Positions 58,107 to 64,000 of a DNA stretch of 64,000 nucleotides are shown here, in pieces. Below the pieces are notes generated by a model. It searched no databases and was not told the DNA's origin. It saw nothing but the letters and a program-made list of their open reading frames with translations. The stretch covers positions 1,674,001-1,738,000 of the forward strand of contig NZ_CP042806.1 of NCBI RefSeq assembly GCF_008000815.1. The letters run 5' to 3'. This stretch comes from Terriglobus albidus (GTDB taxonomy: Bacteria; Acidobacteriota; Terriglobia; Terriglobales; Acidobacteriaceae). Both the position numbers and the translations under genes were made by a program. Position 1 is the first letter of the stretch. Each line of letters starts with the position of its first letter.

Positions 58107-59189
58107 TTACCGTGGTGTTGTCGCAGCTGCCGGCGGTGTTGGTCTGCGTACCGCACCTTCCGGCAGCGGCTTGCCCTCGGCCAGCAGCTTCATGTTTTCG
58201 AGCATCTGGGTAAACCGTGTGCGGCGGTTTTCGATGTCCTTCTGCTTTGCGGCGTCGTCCGGCAGTGCGGAGTTGTCGTAGAGCAGGGTGTAGTTCAGGC
58301 GGGTGGTGGTGGCGGTCAGGGGCTCGGCTTCGAGGTCGCCGTGGTACATGATGTAGTTGCTGCCGGCTCGTTTCGGTTGCGTGTAGATGTAGCTGTACTT
58401 TGTCTTGCCGACAAGCACCTCGTTGCCGATGGTGCGAATGGCGCCCAGCTCTCCGTCTTTGCCGGAGGTGATGGTGCAGCCGGGGAAGCCCCATTCGCCA
58501 ATATCGCAGTACTTCCCGATGCGGGCCCAGACTTTGTCTGCCGGAGCGTTGACGTCGATGCTCATGGGGATGGTGACGTAGTGCGGCTCAGCCACCAGCC
58601 AGGGCGCCGTCGAGAGCACTGGAGGAGGCGCGGTCGGCTTTTCCAGTTTGCCGCCTTCGGACAACGTCTTCATATTCTTCAGGAAGCCGGTGAAGCGCAT
58701 CTTCCGGGTGGCAATCTCAGTGTTACGAGCGGCATCGTCCGTGAGCATGGAGTTGTCGTAGAGGAAGCTGTATTCCAGCCGGGAGGTCTTCGCCGTGACC
58801 GGAACCACCTCCAGCGTGGCGTGGTAGAGGTTGTAGGTCACTCCCTGTCGCGGAGCCTGGGCGTAGGTGTAGCTGTACCTGGTTTTGCCGACCATCACCT
58901 CGTTCTGGATCGACCGAACGGAGCCAATCTCATTTCCTGGTCCCTGGAGGATGGTGCAGGGAAATCCCCACTCACCGATGTCGCAGTATTTGCCAACCCG
59001 GGCCCAGACCGTGTCGGCTGACGCATTGACATCCTGGGTCAGAACGAACGAGACGTAGTGCGGGTTGGGGCTTTCCAGGGGCGGGGGTGCCGGGCGTGCG
59101 GCTGGGGCGGCCGCCGGCGCCTGGGCCAGGGCGATGGCCGAGCAGGCCAGCAGAGCACAGGCAGACAGGGAGAGATGGACCTTGAACAT
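58107..59189 (-). CDS. Exported protein of two tandem SRPBCC domains
   Basis: The 360-residue product has a signal peptide (MFKVHLSLSACALLACSAIA) and a Pro/Ala linker. Two related domains follow: in the first, DVNASADTVWARVGKYCDIGEWGFPC; in the second, DVNAPADKVWARIGKYCDIGEWGFPGC. Each continues with VGKTxYSY and a terminal helix (FTGFLKNMKTLSEG / FTQMLENMKLLAEG). This is SRPBCC (polyketide-cyclase-like) duplicated inside one protein. The conserved Cys pair KYCDIGEWGFPC suggests a disulphide or metal site. Ligand unknown. The end is a Pro-rich tail. Confidence 0.82.
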   Translation of the reverse strand: MFKVHLSLSACALLACSAIALAQAPAAAPAARPAPPPLESPNPHYVSFVLTQDVNASADTVWARVGKYCDIGEWGFPCTILQGPGNEIGSVRSIQNEVMVGKTRYSYTYAQAPRQGVTYNLYHATLEVVPVTAKTSRLEYSFLYDNSMLTDDAARNTEIATRKMRFTGFLKNMKTLSEGGKLEKPTAPPPVLSTAPWLVAEPHYVTIPMSIDVNAPADKVWARIGKYCDIGEWGFPGCTITSGKDGELGAIRTIGNEVLVGKTKYSYIYTQPKRAGSNYIMYHGDLEAEPLTATTTRLNYTLLYDNSALPDDAAKQKDIENRRTRFTQMLENMKLLAEGKPLPEGAVRRPTPPAAATTPR

Positions 59190-59309
59190 GGGTCTCCTTG
59201 AAACGGGTGGAAATGAGTGGGTTTGTGCTGCAGGAGCATCAGACTCCGGCGAACTGACCACTGTCAACGCGCGTCCCTCTTTTGGGTCAGATTTTCCAGG
59301 ACATCCCGG

Positions 59310-59337
59310 GGAACTGCTCAGATACGTTTTTCGTATA
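59310..59337 (+). promoter_or_regulatory. ECF-type promoter, site 1 (sigma factor gene)
   Basis: GGAACT at 59310-59315, 16 bases, then CGTATA at 59332-59337. It lies 8 bases before the ATG at 59345, the usual place for an autoregulated ECF promoter if the real start codon is downstream, or if the mRNA is leaderless. Confidence 0.6.
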
Positions 59338-59344
59338 GAAACAC

Positions 59345-60118
59345 ATGGGCGTTTTACACATGGCGATTCCCGCGCACGGCTTGCCGGTCATACCGGTAAA
59401 GCGGGCCATGCTGCTGGGACCGGATCCTCGAAAGGGCCAGGTTCCACCCTCCGCGCCTGTGCCGCAAGTTACACTCGATCAGACAGATAAGCAGGCTGAG
59501 GAACGTATTGTGGAGCGCACGCCCGAGCAGGAGGCGATGGAGAAGCTGGTTCGTCAGTGCATGGCGGGGGACTCCCATGCCTGGCAGCAGCTCGTTGCCT
59601 CACAACACCGGCGGATTTACGCCATCTGCTACCGCTTTACGGGATCGCCTACAGACGCCGAAGATCTGACGCAGGACGTTTTTCTGAAGCTATACCGGAA
59701 CCTGGACAGTTTCGATGCCTTCAAGGGCAGCTTCCAGACCTGGATTACGACGCTGGCGCGCAATCTGCTGGTGGATCACTTCCGCCGCACGCGTATGGAC
59801 CGGGTCTCGGATTCGATGGATGCAAGTTTTGACGGGGAAGACGACGGACCGACCTTCGCCGATCGGCTGGCCGATACACGCAAGACCCAGCATGAGCATG
59901 TCGCCGGTCTGGAGCTGAAGACCCGTATCCAGACGGCGCTGAAACAGCTCTCGCCAGAGTTGCGCGAAGCAGTTATTCTGCGCGATTTGGAAGACATGGA
60001 TTACAAAGAGATTGCGGCGGTACTCAAGGTGCCCGAGGGCACCGTCAAAAGCCGCATCAACCGCGGACGCGGTGAGTTGGCAAGAATTCTAGGAAAAACC
60101 GAAAGGCAGGTGGTGTAA
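59345..60118 (+). CDS. ECF RNA polymerase sigma factor
   Basis: The product has up to 257 residues. It has sigma2 (about 70-135: RIYAICYRFTGSPTDAEDLT, QDVFLKLYRNL, ITTLARNLLVDHFRR) and sigma4 (about 190-250: LSPELREAVILRDLEDMDYK, EIAAVLKVPEGTVKSRINRG). A linker with an acidic stretch (DGEDDGPTF) joins them. The first 60 residues are not typical of the family, and the ATG at 59345 is so close to its own promoter that later starts (59360, 59408) are possible. The next gene is its anti-sigma factor, 0 bases after the stop. Confidence 0.92.
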   Translation: MGVLHMAIPAHGLPVIPVKRAMLLGPDPRKGQVPPSAPVPQVTLDQTDKQAEERIVERTPEQEAMEKLVRQCMAGDSHAWQQLVASQHRRIYAICYRFTGSPTDAEDLTQDVFLKLYRNLDSFDAFKGSFQTWITTLARNLLVDHFRRTRMDRVSDSMDASFDGEDDGPTFADRLADTRKTQHEHVAGLELKTRIQTALKQLSPELREAVILRDLEDMDYKEIAAVLKVPEGTVKSRINRGRGELARILGKTERQVV

Positions 60119-61027
60119 GTGGCGGAGATGAACCAATTCGGAGCGCAGAACCCGGGCAGCCGCGCCGGAGGGATGGGGTGCGCCGAGTGTGAGGCTATGC
60201 TGACGGACGCAATCGACGGCCTGCTTACACCAGAGCAGCGGGCTCGGTTCGATCTTCATCTGCTGGGTTGCGAAGACTGTGCGATGGCGTACGAAGACGC
60301 CCAGCGGGGTGCAGCCTGGCTGGAGATGCTCAAAAGCGATCGTCCGCAGCCAACGGCAGACCTGATGGCTCGCATCCTGGCTCAGACCTCGGGTGCGCAG
60401 ATGGCTCAGCCGGCTTACGTGGCCGCAGTGGAGCCGGTAATGGCGCCGCCGATCGCGGCACGGTGGTCGACCCGGGTACGCGCCTTTTTCAACCTGAAGA
60501 ATCTGGGACACTCGCTGCTGCAGCCGCGCCTGGCAATGACGGCGGCGATGGCATTCTTCTCGATTGCCCTGACGATGAACCTGGTCGGCATCCGCATTAC
60601 CGATCTCAAGGCAAGTGATCTGAAGCCCAGCAGCCTGAAGCGGACCCTCTACCAAACCAACGCGCGTGTGGTGCGTTATTACGACAACCTGCGAGTGGTC
60701 TATGAGCTGGAGTCGCGCCTGGGTGAGTTGCGGCGCAACGACGATACACCGGCGGGAAGCAATAATAACCAGAACCAAAACCAGAACAACGCCCAGCCGA
60801 AGAATCAGCAACAGAATCAACAGCAGCAGAAGAACGAAGAGAAGCGGCCGCGCAACGGATCGAGCCTGAAGGAAAACATTCGTCCGAGCTATGTGCTGAC
60901 CGCTCAGGTCGAGCTCAACCTGATCGACTCAAATCAGATCGATCCGAAAGTTTTGCAGTACAACTCCCATGGTGTAGTAGCCAACGCCGTCCGCGCGGGC
61001 GGTAAAACGGAAAGAGGCACGGTATGA
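60119..61027 (+). CDS. Anti-sigma factor with zf-HC2 domain and Gln/Asn-rich linker
   Basis: The 302-residue product has an N-terminal zinc-binding anti-sigma domain (MGCAECEAMLTDAIDGLLTP, HLLGCEDC, the H-x3-C-x2-C pattern), a membrane helix (AMTAAMAFFSIALTMNLVGI), a coiled-coil-like periplasmic stretch (VVRYYDNLRVVYELESRLGE) and a Gln/Asn/Lys-rich linker near 215-245. The start is GTG at 60119, directly after the sigma stop. It should hold the sigma factor at the membrane until a signal is received. It overlaps the next gene by four bases. Confidence 0.87.
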   Translation: MAEMNQFGAQNPGSRAGGMGCAECEAMLTDAIDGLLTPEQRARFDLHLLGCEDCAMAYEDAQRGAAWLEMLKSDRPQPTADLMARILAQTSGAQMAQPAYVAAVEPVMAPPIAARWSTRVRAFFNLKNLGHSLLQPRLAMTAAMAFFSIALTMNLVGIRITDLKASDLKPSSLKRTLYQTNARVVRYYDNLRVVYELESRLGELRRNDDTPAGSNNNQNQNQNNAQPKNQQQNQQQQKNEEKRPRNGSSLKENIRPSYVLTAQVELNLIDSNQIDPKVLQYNSHGVVANAVRAGGKTERGTV

Positions 61028-62211
61028 TGTGCGCCAACCATAACGATCGCGAAAACGTGGCGTTTTGCCAGAACTGCGGCAAACCGCTCTGCCAGGAGTG
61101 CACACGTACCGTCGGCTCGGCTGTCTTCTGTGAGCCCTGCCTGGCGGCCAAGCTGAGCGGTGCTGTTCCCCCGCCACCTGCGGGTGCGGGCTGGCAGCCA
61201 GTCTCAGGCGGTACGGCCTACACCGCCGTTCCGCCGGTTTCCAGCGGGCCGAATCCCGGTCTTGCGGGGCTGCTGGGTGTGATTCCAGGCGTTGGCGCCA
61301 TGTATAACGGTCAGTTTGCCAAGGGCATCGTTCACCTCGCCATCTTTGCCGTTCTCGCCTCGATGAGTGACCACGTCAGCGGTTTCTTCGGAATCTTCGT
61401 TGCAGGTTGGATCTTCTACATGGTCTTCGATGCTTATCAGACAGCGAAGGCCCGCCGCGAGGGCACGCCGCTGCCCGATCCCTTCGGTCTGAACGACGTG
61501 GGTGAGAAGTTTGGCTTTGGAAAGGCCTGGCCTTCGAACAATGCCACCGGCCCTACCGGTCCGGTTCCTCCGCCGCCTCCTGTGGAACCGGCAGCACCGC
61601 CGCCGCCCCCCTCCGGTTGGAGTAGCTCCCCCTACCCGCCCGCCGCGAGCTACAGCGTGCCCCCGGTGCCTCCTGCGCCTCCCGCCACTCCTGCGTATGA
61701 CCCGAACTGGCAGCCTGCCCCGGTCAACCGTTTCCCTACGGGAGCGATCTGGCTGATCGGCCTGGGTGTGATTTTCCTGATCGGCAGCTCCGGGATTCTC
61801 GGCGAGATGAGCATGAACTACCTCTGGCCGTTCCTCATCATCGGGTTCGGTGTCTGGATCTTCCTCCGCAAAATGACGGAGAGCGGCTTGACGCTGGGTG
61901 ACGATGGCAGTCTGGGATATCGCCTGCGGGTGCTGCGTGCGCTCCGCGGCTCAGTATGGATCATCCTGGTGGGTGTGCTCTTCTTCCTGAACCAGGTGCA
62001 CGTGCTGACCTGGGGACATAGCTGGCCGATCTTCCTCATAGTTGTCGGTCTGCTGGCGATTGCCGAGCGTGCCGCCTACTCTGACGCTGCGGCGGCGCAG
62101 TACTACACGCAGCCTGCTGCCCCAGGTACGACAGCCGCGGCTCCGGCCGGGACCCCCACCGTGCCTTCTTCGGGTACGGAGTCTGTGGATCACGAAGGAG
62201 AGGCCAGGTAA
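61024..62211 (+). CDS. B-box zinc-finger membrane protein with DUF5668-like segments
   Basis: The 395-residue product has an N-terminal B-box (MMCANHNDRENVAFCQNCGK, PLCQECTR, FCEPCLAAKL), a TM2-like unit (LGVIPGVGAMYNGQFAKGIV), a Pro-rich spacer of about 75 residues, and a C-terminal membrane unit (AIWLIGLGVIFLIGSSGILG, YLWPFLIIGFGVWIFLRKM, HSWPIFLIVVGLLAI) like DUF5668/LiaF. It starts at ATGATG overlapping the anti-sigma stop. The B-box on a bacterial membrane protein suggests a protein-binding head. It is part of the sigma operon. Confidence 0.85.
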   Translation: MMCANHNDRENVAFCQNCGKPLCQECTRTVGSAVFCEPCLAAKLSGAVPPPPAGAGWQPVSGGTAYTAVPPVSSGPNPGLAGLLGVIPGVGAMYNGQFAKGIVHLAIFAVLASMSDHVSGFFGIFVAGWIFYMVFDAYQTAKARREGTPLPDPFGLNDVGEKFGFGKAWPSNNATGPTGPVPPPPPVEPAAPPPPPSGWSSSPYPPAASYSVPPVPPAPPATPAYDPNWQPAPVNRFPTGAIWLIGLGVIFLIGSSGILGEMSMNYLWPFLIIGFGVWIFLRKMTESGLTLGDDGSLGYRLRVLRALRGSVWIILVGVLFFLNQVHVLTWGHSWPIFLIVVGLLAIAERAAYSDAAAAQYYTQPAAPGTTAAAPAGTPTVPSSGTESVDHEGEAR

Positions 62212-62215
62212 GAGC

Positions 62216-63976
62216 ATGGCTACGATTCCTCCCATCGATCCTCGTTTTCAGCGTGAGCAGTGGCGTCAGCAGCAGCGTATAGCCCGCGATCAGGCAAAAG
62301 CGCAGCGGGATGCATGGCGGGCTCAGGCCCGGTTACAGCGTGAACAGATGCGCTGGCAGATGCGGCAGTATCGCCGGGGATCCATCGTCGGCCCGCTGCT
62401 CCTGGTGGCCATCGGCATCGTCTTTCTGCTGATCCAGACGGGACGTATTGCAGCGAACCAGTTCTGGAACTGGTATGGACATTTCTGGCCGCTGGTACTG
62501 ATTGCGATCGGTGTGCTGATGCTGGCCGAGTGGGCTGTGGACCGCTACTTCCGGGCTGGAGATGCTCCGCCGGTGCGGCGCAGTGTAGGCGGCGTAGTCT
62601 TTCTGGTGATCCTGCTGGCGTTTGTCAGCCTCGCCTATACCGACTCGCGCCGCGTCAATGGATGGGTTGCTCGCAGCTTCCATGTCAGTAGTGATAACTG
62701 GGACGAGTTTACGGGTGACAAACACGAGAGCGATCTGACGCCGGTGGAGCAGGCTTTTCCTGAGGGCGGAACTCTTACCGTCGACAACCCGCGCGGCGAC
62801 CTGACGATTGCCGGCACCAGCGATGACGGCAAGTTGCATATCAGCGGTCACAAAGAGGTTTACTCCGACAGCGACTCCGAGGCTGAGCGCAAGGCGAAGG
62901 CGATCGATCCCAATATTTCCGCCAGCGGCAACAGCGTGGTGGTGAATATCGCGGCGGAGAAGGGATGCAAGCTCGACCTCGAGATTACGGTTCCGGCCAC
63001 TGCGCTAGTGACCGCAACCGCGAATCACGGTGAGCTGCATGTCCGCAATCTGAAGGCTCCGGTGAATCTGACGGCCAATCACGGCAACGTCGATATCTCG
63101 GCCATTACCGGAACCTCGAACGTGCATATCAACAACAACGATTCGTCGCTGAACGCACATTCTCTGACGGGTTCACTCAATATTGAAGGCAAGATCGACG
63201 AGCTCAGCATCTCCGATGTGAATGGGCCGGTGCAGATGAATGGAGACTTCTTCGGTGCGGGGCGCATCGAGCGTGTCCAGGGGCCGTTCCAACTACGCAC
63301 CAGCCGCACCGAGTTCCGCTTTGTCCGCCTGGATGGACATGTCGATATCGATCCGGACCACGACATGACGGTGGAAGATGTGCTGGGTCCCGTCGTTCTG
63401 AATACGCGCAGCCGCGACATCGTCATGAACCGTGTTGCCGGCGATGTGACGGTAACCAACAAGAATGGCACCGTCGAGATCGGTGTTGCGCAGCCCGTTG
63501 GCAATGTTACAGTGACCAATCGCAGCGGCGATGTGAAGCTTACGGTGCCGGAGAAGGCTGGCTATACCATCTCCGCTGAGACGAAGAACGGATCGACCGA
63601 TACAGACCTTCCGCTGGACCGGAACTCGAGCGGGGATCGCCGGACGCTCTCAGGCTCCATCAACGGCGGCGGCAAGCAGATTCGCATCCTCAACTCTGAG
63701 AGCGATATCTCCATCAATCGCAATACGCTGCCGCCGATTCCGGCTACTCCGCCGGCGCCACCGAAGATCACCATGGAAAAGCCCGAGGTTCCGGAAAAGC
63801 CCGAGCGTCGAGAAAGGCCCGAGCCTCCGGCTCCTCCGGCAGGAATAGATATCAGAGACGCGAACGGCACCCGTGTCATCATTAATCAAAACGGTGTGGT
63901 TGTTCATGAGGGCAGTAAGACGGCCTCGAAGCAGAAGAATAAAGAAAAGAATAAGAGCAACGACAACGATTTCTAA
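62216..63976 (+). CDS. DUF5668/DUF4097-type membrane protein
   Basis: The 586-residue product begins with a charged coiled-coil (FQREQWRQQQRIARDQAKAQ), then three hydrophobic segments (GPLLLVAIGIVFLLIQTG, FWPLVLIAIGVLMLAEW, VVFLVILLAFVSLAYT) and a long beta-helix-like DUF4097 region (LTVDNPRGDLTIAGTSDDGK, ITVPATALVTATANHGELHV, NHGNVDISAITGTSNVHINN). The end is a Pro/Glu/Lys-rich tail. It starts 5 bases past the B-box stop. DUF4097 proteins are thought to be envelope scaffolds or stress sensors. The operon continues to the window edge; 24 bases remain after it. Confidence 0.87.
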   Translation: MATIPPIDPRFQREQWRQQQRIARDQAKAQRDAWRAQARLQREQMRWQMRQYRRGSIVGPLLLVAIGIVFLLIQTGRIAANQFWNWYGHFWPLVLIAIGVLMLAEWAVDRYFRAGDAPPVRRSVGGVVFLVILLAFVSLAYTDSRRVNGWVARSFHVSSDNWDEFTGDKHESDLTPVEQAFPEGGTLTVDNPRGDLTIAGTSDDGKLHISGHKEVYSDSDSEAERKAKAIDPNISASGNSVVVNIAAEKGCKLDLEITVPATALVTATANHGELHVRNLKAPVNLTANHGNVDISAITGTSNVHINNNDSSLNAHSLTGSLNIEGKIDELSISDVNGPVQMNGDFFGAGRIERVQGPFQLRTSRTEFRFVRLDGHVDIDPDHDMTVEDVLGPVVLNTRSRDIVMNRVAGDVTVTNKNGTVEIGVAQPVGNVTVTNRSGDVKLTVPEKAGYTISAETKNGSTDTDLPLDRNSSGDRRTLSGSINGGGKQIRILNSESDISINRNTLPPIPATPPAPPKITMEKPEVPEKPERRERPEPPAPPAGIDIRDANGTRVIINQNGVVVHEGSKTASKQKNKEKNKSNDNDF

Positions 63977-64000
63977 GGAACGAGTCAGGTCGATGCGATT

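Noticed and set aside
59310-63976. Sigma operon considered as a phage or defence system
   Set aside because: All four genes are typical of an envelope-stress regulon; there are no nuclease, toxin or phage signatures.

Overview
The window is a GC-rich bacterial chromosome segment that looks like a soil acidobacterium (Terriglobus/Granulicella/Edaphobacter-like). The clues are the secreted stand-alone TonB-C-domain proteins, a MacB-like acidobacterial-type ABC permease, a bacillithiol gene (bshC) beside Gram-negative outer-membrane proteins (TolC, a patatin beta-barrel protein), the sigma/anti-sigma/B-box/DUF4097 operon, and several intergenic palindrome families. This placement is inference; no 16S rRNA gene is present.

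Layout. 1-10.4 kb: polX (cut by the left edge), a cold-shock gene, a NUDIX hydrolase, bshC, a DUF6454-like gene, hemY, two secreted TonB-C proteins, a DUF2059 gene with an OPT transporter, and a membrane protein. 10.6-17.3 kb: comF, an HNH nuclease, tRNA-His, DUF72, a YheT-type hydrolase, an unknown gene and the large ABC permease. 17.4-24.7 kb: an exported unknown, a Tat-exported hydroxypyruvate-isomerase-like protein, tRNA-Arg, a SnoaL-like protein, a TolC-like protein, a ZnF-UBP protein, and hemE-hemH. 24.9-29 kb: a GT-C-like membrane enzyme with a GT2-GtrA fusion, then two more TonB-C proteins. 29.3-33.4 kb: rplM-rpsI, rpsB, tsf and rtcB. 33.8-46.1 kb: a patatin/beta-barrel protein, a phosphoesterase, fabD coupled to an OppD-type ATPase, adenosine deaminase, an amino-acid permease with a probable CTG start, and a UvrD/PcrA helicase with an unusual insert. 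46.3-57.9 kb: a secreted protein, LOG, an Old Yellow Enzyme, YbjQ, trpD, sucCD, a BON protein, a Tat amidase with an OppF-type ATPase, thymidine kinase and sodC. 58.1-64 kb: an exported double-SRPBCC protein, then the ECF sigma / anti-sigma / B-box / DUF4097 operon.

The coding content is mostly housekeeping. I see no CRISPR array, prophage, toxin-antitoxin locus, insertion sequence or defence island, and no gene cluster I would call a new system. The less ordinary signals are between genes. (1) A GGAAC-N16-CGTA promoter motif occurs in front of three genes, including the ECF sigma gene, which suggests a small regulon. (2) Several palindromic repeat families lie between genes: a ~114-bp nested palindrome with compensatory arm changes, hairpins with 8-bp- and 7-bp-periodic arms, a TGTCATCCCGTAGGGATC family, and a GGGTGGGGCACCC family. 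(3) The permease appears to start at CTG.

Three haem genes (hemY, hemE, hemH) are split over two loci. Two dipeptide-type ABC ATPases (OppD-like and OppF-like) lie about 18 kb apart, each beside unrelated genes and without permeases.
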